Shown here piece by piece: positions 9,012-17,059 of a DNA stretch of 64,000 nucleotides. The stretch is taken from NCBI RefSeq assembly GCF_026339935.1, contig NZ_JAPEPX010000001.1, positions 3,300,001 to 3,364,000 on the forward strand, in the 5' to 3' direction. The notes below the pieces were generated by a model that was not told the origin of the DNA, did not search any database, and worked only from the letters and a program-made list of their open reading frames with translations. A program made the translations under genes and the position numbers. The stretch comes from Streptomyces sp. NBC_01551 (GTDB lineage Bacteria > Actinomycetota > Actinomycetes > Streptomycetales > Streptomycetaceae). Positions within the stretch are counted from its first letter, which is position 1. Each line of letters opens with the position of its first letter.

Positions 9012-9081
9012 GATCTGCTTTCGGTCTTCCGGGAGAGTGGGGGTCGGCCGGCGGGTGCCGGGTCGGGTCAGCCTGACCGGG

Positions 9082-9537
9082 TCAGCCGGACCAGGTCAGT
9101 CCGAGTCCGAGCCGTTCGGCGAAGTCCTGGGTGCGGTCCACGGACCACTTGTCACCGACGGGAGCGTTCTCGCCCAGGCTCACGGGGTATCCGGCGAGGC
9201 TGAAGAACCGCTCGAAGCCGCCGGGCGTGGTGATGACGCGGAAGTCTGCGGTCGCGCTCTCCACCAGGTACGAGTGCGGGATTCCGCGGGGGAGGAAGAG
9301 GGCGCCCGATCCGGAGACCTCGAAGGTCTGGTCTCCGAGGGTCATCACCAGTTCCCCGCTGTTGACCAGGAAGACCTCGTCCTCCAGGGAGTGGGTGTGG
9401 CGTGGGCCGCGCTCGCCCTTGAGCGCCTGGAACCGGGTGACTCCCAGAACGCCGCCGGTCTGTTCGGCGGTGAGTTCGGTGGTCACGACCGAGCCCTTGC
9501 CCCAGAGCCTGGACCGGTCCTCGTGTGCTGTGGTCAT
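9082..9537 (-). CDS. Small cupin protein
   Basis: A 151-residue single-domain cupin. The conserved first metal motif is visible as PRHTHSLEDEVFLVNSGELV and the second half includes LFLPRGIPHSYLV, giving two His near the start, one Glu, and a later His as ligands. Start ATG at 9537 follows AAGGGA. Homologues are often metal-dependent dioxygenases or isomerases, or sugar-sensing proteins; here it leads the operon with the exported FAD oxidase. An N-terminal leader of about 20 residues is not hydrophobic, so the protein is cytoplasmic. The specific reaction is unknown. Confidence 0.85.
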   Translation of the reverse strand: MTTAHEDRSRLWGKGSVVTTELTAEQTGGVLGVTRFQALKGERGPRHTHSLEDEVFLVNSGELVMTLGDQTFEVSGSGALFLPRGIPHSYLVESATADFRVITTPGGFERFFSLAGYPVSLGENAPVGDKWSVDRTQDFAERLGLGLTWSG

Positions 9538-9807
9538 GCTTCCCTTCGGCGAACGAATGGATGTCTCGTTGCCTTCTGTCCGGGGAGCGATCGGATGTCC
9601 CGCTCCCGTTTTCGCAGCCTCACACGGCGCGCGCGGACCCCGCGAAGCCCGCCCGGGGACTTCGTCAGGTGCGGGGCGGCCGGGGGCGGGCGTACTCCCC
9701 CCGTGCCACCGCGCGACCGGACGGACCCCCTTGACGGGCCGTCGCGGCAGGTGGACGCTCCCGGGTCTCGCTCGCATCCGTACGGGCGACAGCGCCTTGG
9801 GGGGCCA

Positions 9808-11697
9808 ATGCCGCAGGAGTACGTCCAGACCGCGGGGGAGCTGCGGGCACGGCTCGCGGAGCTGGGGGCGAGGTGGTCGGTCAGCGAGCACGTCGCGGAC
9901 GACGACCCCGTTCCGCGCCCGTCGCTCGGCCTGGAACCGGGGGCGAACCTGACGCTCGCCGAGGAGGTGGGGCCGGTCGATCTGCGGGGGCTGATCGGGC
10001 GGGCGAGCGGCAATGCGCACCTGACCCGGCGCAGGGCGGCGCACGGGCTGCTGCCCGGCACCCCGGGCGTGGCGGGGGCGGCGCGGCCGGCCGCCGTGGA
10101 CTGGCGCAGCCGCTGGGGATGGCCGTGGATCACCCGGGTGAAGGACCAGAACCCCTGCGGCTCCTGCTGGGCCTTCGGGGCGGCCGCCCTGGTGGAGTCC
10201 ATGGCCCGCATCGAGCACTGCGCCTGGGCCGAGCGCTCCGAGGGGGACGTCCACGACGGCCTGCGGTTCAGCTGCGGCCAGGGCAGCAACCCCGAGACCG
10301 CCCTCGACTGGATCCGGACCAACGGCGGTCTCGCCGACCCGGACTGCTGGCCGTACAGCACCCCGCCCGCGGGCCTGCCCGCCGACCGGCGCGACGCCTG
10401 GCGCGCCGAGTACACCCCGAGCTGGGACCGGTCCGGGCGGACCGTGCGGATCACCGATTACGTCCGGCTCGGCGACGTGGAGCAGCAGAAGGTGTGGCTG
10501 GACACGGTCGGCCCGCTGACGGCCTGCTTCGACGTGTACGACGACTTCTTCGGCCTGGGCTCGGGCGTGTACCACCGCACCAGCGACCGGCTCGCGGGCG
10601 GCCACTGCGTGCTGATCGTCGGCTACGACGACGCGGCGGGCTGCTGGCTGTTCAAGAACTCCTGGGGGACGGGCTTCCACGTCGGCGGCTACGGCCGGAT
10701 CGCGTACGGCGAGGCCCGCATCGACCACTGGGCCAAGTGCGGGCTGCGCGGCACCAACATCGACCCGTGGACCAAGCGCCGGCTGCACGCGGGCAGCGTC
10801 TACGAGAGCGGCAACGGCCGCGCGCACCGCAACTTCGAGATGTCCGCGACCGCGGGCGGGGGCCGGCTCCAGCACTGGTGGCGCGAGGGCGACGCGCCCT
10901 TCGCGTGGGCCCGCGCCGCCACCTACGCGACCGACGCGTCCGGGCAGCCCGCCTTCACCGGCACCACGTACAACCGGAACATGGAGTCCCTGCACGTCAC
11001 CACGGGCGGGCGGCTGCGGCACTGGTACTACGAGCAGTCCGGCGGCGCGTGGCGCGACGGCGGGGTCTTCGGCCCGGGCGACGCGGCGGTCGGCTCGACC
11101 CCGGCGTTCATCCAGAGCGACTACGGCAAGCCGGGCAACTTCGAGGTGGTCGTCCGCACCGCCGACGGCCGCCTGAACCACTGGTGGCGGATCAACGGCG
11201 CGCCCTGGACGTGGAACGACGGCGGCCGCTTCGCCTCGGGCATCGCCCACTACGGGCCCGCGCTCGTCCAGACCCGCTCCCGCCACCTCGACCTGGTCGC
11301 CACCCGCGCGGACGGGCGGATGCAGCTGTGGTGGCGGGACGACCCGAACGGCTTCGCCTGGCGCGCCGGGGAGATCTTCGGCAGCGGCATCACCTCCGCG
11401 CCCTGCCTGATCGAGGGCCAGTACGGGGCCGCCGACGAGGACACCGCCGGGAACTACGAGCTGTGCGCGGTCGCCGCCGGTGGGCGGCTCGAGCACTGGT
11501 GGCGCGCGAACGCGGGCGGCTCGTCCTGGCGGCGCGGCGCGGTCTTCGGGCACGACGCGCTCGCCGTCACCGGGATGCTCCAGGGCAGTTTCGGGTTCAA
11601 CCTGGAGGTCATCGCCCTGCGCACGGACCGCCGGCTCCAGCACTACTGGCGCGACGGCGCGGGCTGGCACGAGGGGCCGGTGATCGGCCCCGCCTGA
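9808..11697 (+). CDS. Papain-like (C1) cysteine protease with C-terminal lectin-type propeller
   Basis: A 629-residue protein. Residues about 95-305 form a C1 peptidase domain: Q114 (oxyanion), C120 in NPCGSCWAFG, H266 in AGGHCVLIVGYDD, and N284 in LFKNSWGTGF, so the full catalytic set is present. The first 95 residues are a likely pro-region. Residues about 325-629 contain repeated blades (RLQHWWRE, RLRHWYYE, RLNHWWRI, RMQLWWRD, RLEHWWRA, RLQHYWRD), like PLL-type sugar-binding propellers. No signal peptide or membrane segment is visible, which is unusual for this class. The ATG follows a GGGGGG stretch. A chagasin-like inhibitor gene starts 17 bases downstream, which strongly suggests a regulated or self-protected protease. 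The substrate is unknown. Confidence 0.88.
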   Translation: MPQEYVQTAGELRARLAELGARWSVSEHVADDDPVPRPSLGLEPGANLTLAEEVGPVDLRGLIGRASGNAHLTRRRAAHGLLPGTPGVAGAARPAAVDWRSRWGWPWITRVKDQNPCGSCWAFGAAALVESMARIEHCAWAERSEGDVHDGLRFSCGQGSNPETALDWIRTNGGLADPDCWPYSTPPAGLPADRRDAWRAEYTPSWDRSGRTVRITDYVRLGDVEQQKVWLDTVGPLTACFDVYDDFFGLGSGVYHRTSDRLAGGHCVLIVGYDDAAGCWLFKNSWGTGFHVGGYGRIAYGEARIDHWAKCGLRGTNIDPWTKRRLHAGSVYESGNGRAHRNFEMSATAGGGRLQHWWREGDAPFAWARAATYATDASGQPAFTGTTYNRNMESLHVTTGGRLRHWYYEQSGGAWRDGGVFGPGDAAVGSTPAFIQSDYGKPGNFEVVVRTADGRLNHWWRINGAPWTWNDGGRFASGIAHYGPALVQTRSRHLDLVATRADGRMQLWWRDDPNGFAWRAGEIFGSGITSAPCLIEGQYGAADEDTAGNYELCAVAAGGRLEHWWRANAGGSSWRRGAVFGHDALAVTGMLQGSFGFNLEVIALRTDRRLQHYWRDGAGWHEGPVIGPA

Positions 11698-11714
11698 GGG
11701 AAGGGGCCGCACGG

Positions 11715-12017
11715 GTGGAGATACGGGAGGTCGCGCTGAGGGCCGGTGAGTCGTACGAGCTGCGGCTCACCGGGCGCGGCGCGCGCGGGTACGTGTGGAC
11801 CTGGCAGGTGACGGGCGACACCGACGCGGTCGCGGTGGCCGAGGGCGGGGCGGCGCCCGGCGGGACCGTGCCGGGCGGGTCGGTGGAGCAGACGTACCTG
11901 GTCCGGGGCCGCTGTCCGGGCGGGCGGGCCCGGATCCGCTTCGCGCAGATCCGGCCGCCCTACCCGGACGAGGCCCCTTACGACGAGTTCGTCCTGGACG
12001 TGGAGGTCACGCCGTAG
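11715..12017 (+). CDS. Chagasin-like (I42) cysteine-protease inhibitor
   Basis: A 100-residue protein starting with GTG at 11715, 8 bases after AAGGGG. It matches the three-loop pattern of chagasin/I42 inhibitors: loop 2 as GARGYVWTW (equivalent to NPTTGYxW), loop 4 around VPGGSVEQTYLV, then strands RARIRFAQI followed by loop 6 RPPYPD (usually RPWE) and the terminal VLDVEV. Chagasins plug the active cleft of papain-family proteases. No signal peptide is present, matching the upstream protease, which also lacks one. The gene follows that protease by 17 bases and is almost certainly co-transcribed. I42 assignment is from motif reading only; it is too short for the usual ORF-calling and easily missed. 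Confidence 0.8.
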   Translation: MEIREVALRAGESYELRLTGRGARGYVWTWQVTGDTDAVAVAEGGAAPGGTVPGGSVEQTYLVRGRCPGGRARIRFAQIRPPYPDEAPYDEFVLDVEVTP

Positions 12018-12029
12018 GAGCTCCGGGAA

Positions 12030-13226
12030 TCAGAGGCCGTCGGTGAACAGGAGCTTGTTCGTGGTGTTCTTGCTGATGTTGCGCAGGACGTCCTTGGTGG
12101 ACGCGGCCTCCAGGGCCTGGGCGACCTCGGCCGGGATCGCGGTGGGGTGGACGGCCTTGTAGAGGGCGGCGGTCCCGGTCACGTGCGGGGCCGACATGGA
12201 GGTGCCGTTCATGGCGACGCTGCCGCCGCCGAGGCGGGCGGAGTCGATGGCCTGGCCGGGCGCGTAGAGGGACACGCAGGGGCCGTAGTTCGAGAAGGCG
12301 GTCTCGTCGTCGAAGACGTTGGACGCCGCGACGGTCAGCACCCGGGCCGCCGAGGCGGGCGAGTACTCACAGGCGTCCTTCGCGTCGTTGCCCGCCGCGA
12401 CGACGGGCAGCACGCCCCGGTCCGAGAGCGCGGTCGCCGCGTTGTTGAGCGCCAGCGAGCGGGGGCCGCCCAGCGAGGCGTTCAGCACGGCGGGCTGCCT
12501 CGCGTTCCTGGCCACCCAGTCGAGGCCGGCGATGATGCCCGAGAAGTCGCCGCTGCCGTTGCAGCCGAGGACGCGGACGCTGATCAGGTTGACCTTGCGG
12601 GCCACGCCGTAGGTCTTGCCGCCGACGGTGCCCGCCACGTGGGTGCCGTGCCCCTGGCAGTCCGCCCCGTTGCGGCCGTCCGCGATGGCGTCGAAGCCGG
12701 GCACGGCGCGGCCGCCGAACTCCGAGTGGCTGTAGTCGATACCGGTGTCGAGGATGTAGGCGTTGACGCCGGCGCCGCTTCCGAAGGTGGTGAAGGACTG
12801 GTCGAGCGGCAGGTTCCGCTGGTCGATCCGGTCCAGCCCCCAGGTCGAGGCGGGCGTGCGGGCGCCGGCGGCGGGAGTCCCGGTCGGGATCTGCGGGACG
12901 GTGACCTTGGCGTCCTCCTCCACCGACAGCACCCCGGGCGCGGTGCGGGCCTGCTGGAGCTGGGTGGCGTTCAGGGTCGCCGCGAACCCGCGCATGGCGG
13001 AGGTGTACGTGTGGTGCGGCTTGACCCCCACCTTCGTCGCGAGCGCCGCCGGGTCCGCGTTCCGGTCGAGGGTGACGATGTAGCGGCCCGGGATGGCGTT
13101 GACGGAGGTGAGCAGCGGGGCCGGGGTGGGCTCCGGTGCCTTGGCGGAGGCCGTGCCCGCGGCCATCGGGGCCAAGGGGGCCATCGCGAGGAGAACGGCG
13201 GTCGAGAGGCGCGCCAGCATGCGCAT
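12030..13226 (-). CDS. Secreted S8 subtilisin-like serine protease
   Basis: A 398-residue preproprotease. Residues 1-29 are a Sec signal peptide ending ASA; residues about 45-110 are an I9 propeptide (PGRYIVTLDRNADPAAL through GVLSVEEDAKV) that acts as chaperone and inhibitor; the mature S8 domain has D160 in LDTGIDYSH, H193 in GHGTHVAG, oxyanion N280 in AAGN and S343 in NGTSMSAPH. An AGGGAG ribosome site precedes the ATG at 13226; the open frame continues upstream but lacks protein-like content. It converges on the chagasin-like gene (12 bases between stops) and faces the free-standing I9 gene across a 396-base divergent region. Fits the proteinase K/aqualysin-like group common in Streptomyces. 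Confidence 0.92.
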   Translation of the reverse strand: MRMLARLSTAVLLAMAPLAPMAAGTASAKAPEPTPAPLLTSVNAIPGRYIVTLDRNADPAALATKVGVKPHHTYTSAMRGFAATLNATQLQQARTAPGVLSVEEDAKVTVPQIPTGTPAAGARTPASTWGLDRIDQRNLPLDQSFTTFGSGAGVNAYILDTGIDYSHSEFGGRAVPGFDAIADGRNGADCQGHGTHVAGTVGGKTYGVARKVNLISVRVLGCNGSGDFSGIIAGLDWVARNARQPAVLNASLGGPRSLALNNAATALSDRGVLPVVAAGNDAKDACEYSPASAARVLTVAASNVFDDETAFSNYGPCVSLYAPGQAIDSARLGGGSVAMNGTSMSAPHVTGTAALYKAVHPTAIPAEVAQALEAASTKDVLRNISKNTTNKLLFTDGL

Positions 13227-13622
13227 GAGGGGGACTCCCTGGGGTGTGTCGTCGGACGTCACGAGGGCGCCGTCCCGACTAGCCGGCGGCCGGCGGCTGG
13301 TGGCGGCCGGGCGGCGGGTGGGCGGCCCCTTCCTCCATCGGACGCGCCTCGCGCGCGGCTTGAGCGGGCCGCCTCCGCTTGGCCCAAGAACGCGCGGCGC
13401 CGGCGGGGTGGGCGCCGGGGCGTTCGCGGGGGCTTTTCCGGGCGGGCTGCGGAAAGGATTTTTCCGTGTGCCGGGGCGGAGTCCGGGGCGCGGGGCGGCC
13501 GGCGCCCGCGGCGGGGTCCGGCCGCCGGGCGAATTCACCCGTATGGCGGGAGCCTCAGGTATCACTCGCCGCGCCGGGGGCGGTCGTTGACTCGCCGGGC
13601 CCCGCGTGATGGCCTCCCGATC
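13227..13622. other. Divergent intergenic region between subtilase and I9 inhibitor
   Basis: A 396-base gap holding the promoters of both divergent genes. Before the I9 gene there is a possible -35 TTGACT at 13587-13592 and a weak -10 TGGCCT 17 bases later, which would put transcription start at or next to the ATG (leaderless). Otherwise the region is GC-rich with Gly/Arg-coding-like shadows and no coding sequence I can support. Confidence 0.5.
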
Positions 13623-13988
13623 ATGCGAAACCGAGAGTGGTTTGTCGGGTTTGTCCTGCCGGTCGTGGTCCTCGCGGCCGCCCTGACGGCCGGGGCGCCG
13701 CCCGCCGCGGCCGCCGTCACCCCTTCCGTTCCGGCCGGCCTCGCGGTGCCCCTGCCGCCGGGCGACGACGACCCGGCCGAGACCCGGCGGTACATCGTCA
13801 CCGTCCGGCCGGACGCCGACCCGGCCGAGGTGGCCGCCATGGTCGAGGGCGTGCGGCCGCTGTACGTGTTCCGCTCCACGATCAACGGCTTCGCGGCGCG
13901 CCTCACCCCGGAGCAGCGCGACGCGCTGGCCGCGCTGCGGGAGGTCGAGGCGGTCGAGGAGGACGGGGTGGCCGGCGTACCGACGTAG
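13623..13988 (+). CDS. Secreted free-standing I9 (subtilisin propeptide-like) inhibitor
   Basis: A 121-residue secreted protein. Residues 1-31 are a Sec signal peptide. The remainder is one I9 domain: RRYIVTVRPDADPAEVAAMV, VFRSTINGFAARLTPEQ and ALREVEAVEEDG align with the propeptide of the neighbouring subtilase, which has RYIVTLDRNADPAAL, YTSAMRGFAATLNATQ and VLSVEEDA. No protease domain follows; the protein ends soon after EEDG. Free I9 domains can inhibit subtilases in trans, so a role in controlling the divergent protease is plausible. The alternative is a truncated protease remnant, but the complete signal, intact domain and clean stop argue for a real gene. There is no strong ribosome site. 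Confidence 0.78.
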   Translation: MRNREWFVGFVLPVVVLAAALTAGAPPAAAAVTPSVPAGLAVPLPPGDDDPAETRRYIVTVRPDADPAEVAAMVEGVRPLYVFRSTINGFAARLTPEQRDALAALREVEAVEEDGVAGVPT

Positions 13989-14071
13989 GGCCGCGCAGGG
14001 AGGCGAGCGCCCGCCGTCCGGATGCTGGACGGCCGCTCAAGTTGTACCCCTCATGTATCTATCCTGTGCGC

Positions 14072-14743
14072 ATGCCAGCTCCCGCCACCGCGCCGGCCGG
14101 CGCCACCACGCCCGCCACCGCGGCCGACCGCGTCTACGTCCACGTCAAGCAGGGCGTGCTCGACCGCCGCTACGAAGGCGGGGTCCTGCTCACCGAGGGC
14201 GAACTCGCCGACGCCGTCGGGGTGTCCCGCACACCGGTGCGCGAGGCGCTGCTGCGCCTGGAGACCGAGGGGCTGCTGAAGCTGTACCCGAAGAAGGGCG
14301 CGCTGGTCCTGCCGGTCTCCGCGCAGGAGATCGCCGACGTGATCGAAACCCGGCTGCTGGTCGAGGAGTTCACCGTCCGCAAGGCCGTGCCGGCGCCGCC
14401 CGGACTGCTGGAGCGGCTCGCCGCCCTGGTCGAGGAGCAGCGCCGGCACGCCGCCGGGGGCGACCTCGCGGCCGTGATGGCCGCCGACCGGGGCTTCCAC
14501 GCGGAGATCGTGCGCAGCGCCGGGAACCAGATCCTGTGCCGCCTCTACGACCAGCTCCGCGACCGGCAGCTGCGGATGGGCGTGGCGCTGCTGCACGCCC
14601 ACCCCGACCGGATCGAGCGGTCGCTGACCGAGCACACCGAGATCCTGGACGCGCTGCGCGCCGGGGACGCGCAGACGGCGGCCGCGGCGGTCCGGGCGCA
14701 CGTGGGCCGCGTCGAGGCGCTGGTGCGGGGGTCGGCCCGATGA
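14072..14743 (+). CDS. GntR-family (FCD type) transcription regulator
   Basis: A 223-residue regulator. The N-terminal winged helix-turn-helix is clear (LTEGELADAVGVSRTPVREALLRLE, GLLKLYPKKGALVLPVS), and the C-terminal all-helical FCD ligand domain follows (VIETRLLVEEFTVRKA; ADRGFHAEIVRSAGN; HTEILDALRAGD), with D/H residues typical of metal- or carboxylate-sensing members. It overlaps the next gene, an MFS transporter, by ATGA, so the pair is translationally coupled and the transporter is its probable target. The likely ligand is a small organic acid, by family. The upstream region (TTGTACCCCTCATGTATC) may contain its own operator, but no clear palindrome is seen. Confidence 0.88.
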   Translation: MPAPATAPAGATTPATAADRVYVHVKQGVLDRRYEGGVLLTEGELADAVGVSRTPVREALLRLETEGLLKLYPKKGALVLPVSAQEIADVIETRLLVEEFTVRKAVPAPPGLLERLAALVEEQRRHAAGGDLAAVMAADRGFHAEIVRSAGNQILCRLYDQLRDRQLRMGVALLHAHPDRIERSLTEHTEILDALRAGDAQTAAAAVRAHVGRVEALVRGSAR

Positions 14744-16065
14744 GCGCGGGGGCGGTGTTGAAAGACCCTCCGGGCGGACGCGGGGCGGTCGCCGTCTGGG
14801 GGATCGGCGTCGCCGTCTACTTCGTCGCGGTGATCTTCCGTACCAGCCTGGGCGTGGCCGGACTGGAGGCGGCCGACCGCTTCCACGTGAACGCCTCGGC
14901 GCTCTCCACGTTCTCGCTGCTCCAGCTGCTGGTCTACGCCGGGATGCAGATACCGGTGGGGCTGATGGTGGACCGGCTCGGCACCAAGAAGGTGCTGACG
15001 CTGGGCGCGGTGCTGTTCACCGCCGGGCAGATCGGCTTCGCGCTGGCCCCCTCGTACGGGATGGCCCTGGCGGCCCGCGCCCTGCTGGGCTGCGGTGACG
15101 CGATGACCTTCATCTCCGTGCTCCGGCTGGGCACCCGGTGGTTCCCGGCGCGCCGCGGCCCGCTGATGGCGCAGCTGGCCGGGCTGGTGGGGATGGCGGG
15201 CAACCTGGTCTCGACGCTCGTGCTGGCGCCCGTCCTGCACGGCGTCGGCTGGGTGCCGGCGTTCGCGGGGAGCGCGGTGGCGGGGCTGGTGGTGCTGGTG
15301 CCCCTGACGCTGTTCCTGCGCGACCACCCGCAGGGCCACGAGCCGGCGCCCCAGCCGCGCGGCGCGGGAGGTTTCGTGCGGCGTCAGATCGCGGAGTCCT
15401 GGCGCGAGCCGGGCACCCGGCTGGGGCTGTGGGTGCACTTCACGACGCAGTTCCCCGCGATGGTGTTCCTGCTGCTGTGGGGCATGCCGTTCCTGGTCGA
15501 GGCACAGGGGCTGTCGCGGACCACGGCGGGCGGGCTGCTGACGCTGGTGGTGGCCTCGAACATGGGGTTCGGCCTGGTCTACGGGCAGCTCGTCGGCCGC
15601 CGGCAGACGGCGCGGATCCCGCTGGCCCTGGGCACGGTCGGGCTGACGGCCCTGCTGTGGGCCTCGGTCCTCCTCTACCCGGGGGACCGGGCCCCGATGT
15701 GGCTGCTGGTCGCGCTGTGCGTGGTGCTGGGCACCTGTGGACCGGCGTCGATGATCGGCTTCGACTTCGCCCGCCCCGCGAACCCGGCGGAGCGTCAGGG
15801 GACGGCCTCGGGCATCACCAACATGGGCGGTTTCATCGCCTCGATGACGACGCTGCTGGCGGTCGGCCTGCTGCTGGACGCGACCGGCGACGACTACCGG
15901 GTGGCGTTCTCCTCGGTGTTCGTCCTGGAGGCGGTGGGCATCGCCCAGATCCTCCGGCTGCGGGGCCGCGCCCTCGCCCGCGAACGGGACCGCCTGACCC
16001 CGCACAGGGTCCCCGGCCTGCCGGGTCAGGCCCCGGCCCCGGCTCCGAGTCCGTCGCGGACGTAG
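14740..16065 (+). CDS. MFS transporter, 12 TM, coupled to GntR regulator
   Basis: A 441-residue major facilitator with about twelve membrane segments. Features include FRTSLGVAGLEAADRF in the first periplasmic/cytoplasmic region, the loop 2-3 motif PVGLMVDRLGTKKVLT, and ALLGCGDAMTFISVLRL in helix 4. The organisation resembles sugar-acid or nitrate/organic-anion porters (ACS-like) rather than drug exporters. The ATG overlaps the regulator's stop (ATGA at 14740-14743), so its translation depends on the regulator. Substrate unknown. The C-terminal tail is Pro/Ala-rich. Confidence 0.85.
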   Translation: MSAGAVLKDPPGGRGAVAVWGIGVAVYFVAVIFRTSLGVAGLEAADRFHVNASALSTFSLLQLLVYAGMQIPVGLMVDRLGTKKVLTLGAVLFTAGQIGFALAPSYGMALAARALLGCGDAMTFISVLRLGTRWFPARRGPLMAQLAGLVGMAGNLVSTLVLAPVLHGVGWVPAFAGSAVAGLVVLVPLTLFLRDHPQGHEPAPQPRGAGGFVRRQIAESWREPGTRLGLWVHFTTQFPAMVFLLLWGMPFLVEAQGLSRTTAGGLLTLVVASNMGFGLVYGQLVGRRQTARIPLALGTVGLTALLWASVLLYPGDRAPMWLLVALCVVLGTCGPASMIGFDFARPANPAERQGTASGITNMGGFIASMTTLLAVGLLLDATGDDYRVAFSSVFVLEAVGIAQILRLRGRALARERDRLTPHRVPGLPGQAPAPAPSPSRT

Positions 16066-16097
16066 CCGGGGTGCTCCCGCCGCCGGTGCCTACGGGG

Positions 16098-16922
16098 TCA
16101 CGGGGTCACGGCGAAGTGCGCGAGGATGGCAGCGGCCAGCGCGGTGTCACCCTCCACCTTCACCCGGTCGGCGACGACGTGCGGCCGCACCCGGCCCGCC
16201 GCCAGCCGGACGTACGTCTCCCAGTCCATGGCCAGCGACACCGCCGGGCCCAGGGACGGCGCGTTGTCCAGGCTCCCGCGCCCGTTCGCGTCGACCCGTA
16301 TCGTCCGCATGAACTCCACCGGCCCGTGCACGTCCAGGACGACCGCCGAGTTCGCCGGGGCGCCCGCCCGCTTGGCGACCGCCTTCGGCAGCTCCTCCAG
16401 CAGCACGTCCCGCGCGACGAAGGCCCCCGGCGAGTCCCAGTTCCCGGGCGCGCCCAGCGCGGCGCGCAGGTCCTGCTCGTGGATCCACATGTCCGACGCC
16501 CGCACCCGCATCGCGTCCTCCAGCGTCACCTGGTCGCCCAGCGGTCCGCGCACGATCGTCGACGGGTCCCGCTTCTCGTTGCGCAGCTGCCGCGAGCGCC
16601 GGATGACCGTGTACTCCAGCTCCGAGGTCATCTCGGGCGCGGTGTGGTGCCGGCGGACGTCAACCTGCACCTCCATGTACCGGGTGAACTCGTCCACCAC
16701 GTGTCGCAGATCACGCGGCAGGGTGTGGATCGGGCGCGGGTCGCCGAGCTGCTCGCAGTCGATGCCGATGATGTGTGACACCACGTCACGGACCGACCAG
16801 CCGGGGCAGGGGGTCGCCCGGTTCCACTCGCCCTCGGTGAGGGGAAGGACCAGCTCCGATATCGCCTCGGCGGAGTGGGTCCACGCGTCGGCATAGGGCT
16901 GAAGGCTGGGATGGACGGTCAA
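16098..16922 (-). CDS. Mycothiol-dependent maleylpyruvate isomerase-family (DinB-like) protein
   Basis: A 274-residue protein of the MDMPI/DinB four-helix-bundle superfamily. TEGEWNRATPCPGWSVRDVVSHIIG is the conserved N-terminal helix with a metal-binding His; MRVRASDMWIHEQDLRAALGAPG supplies the remaining ligands, and a SCP2-like C-terminal half follows. Family members use mycothiol as cofactor, but the real substrate is unknown. Start chosen as TTG at 16922 because GAGGGG lies 6 bases ahead; the longer frame to 17042 adds no conserved sequence and would overlap the divergent promoter. Divergent from the nitrilase-type gene. Confidence 0.85.
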   Translation of the reverse strand: MTVHPSLQPYADAWTHSAEAISELVLPLTEGEWNRATPCPGWSVRDVVSHIIGIDCEQLGDPRPIHTLPRDLRHVVDEFTRYMEVQVDVRRHHTAPEMTSELEYTVIRRSRQLRNEKRDPSTIVRGPLGDQVTLEDAMRVRASDMWIHEQDLRAALGAPGNWDSPGAFVARDVLLEELPKAVAKRAGAPANSAVVLDVHGPVEFMRTIRVDANGRGSLDNAPSLGPAVSLAMDWETYVRLAAGRVRPHVVADRVKVEGDTALAAAILAHFAVTP

Positions 16923-17059
16923 CGGGACCCCTCGCGTGCTGTTCAGTGGCTCGTTGTGGACTATTCCCAAAACTACGCTGCCGGTGAGCACCCCGGCAGT
17001 GCTTTCGTGTGACGATCGTAGGCCCGAGTTGACGACTCTCATGCCAGGACGGTGGTAGT

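Noticed and set aside
9082..11712. A minus-strand frame of 876 residues opposite the papain-like gene.
   Set aside because: The cupin domain occupies only its end; the remainder is the complement of the protease gene.
13623..13988. A truncated subtilase with only its propeptide left.
   Set aside because: Complete signal peptide, full I9 domain and a clean stop; no decayed catalytic domain follows, so a stand-alone inhibitor is preferred, though not proven.
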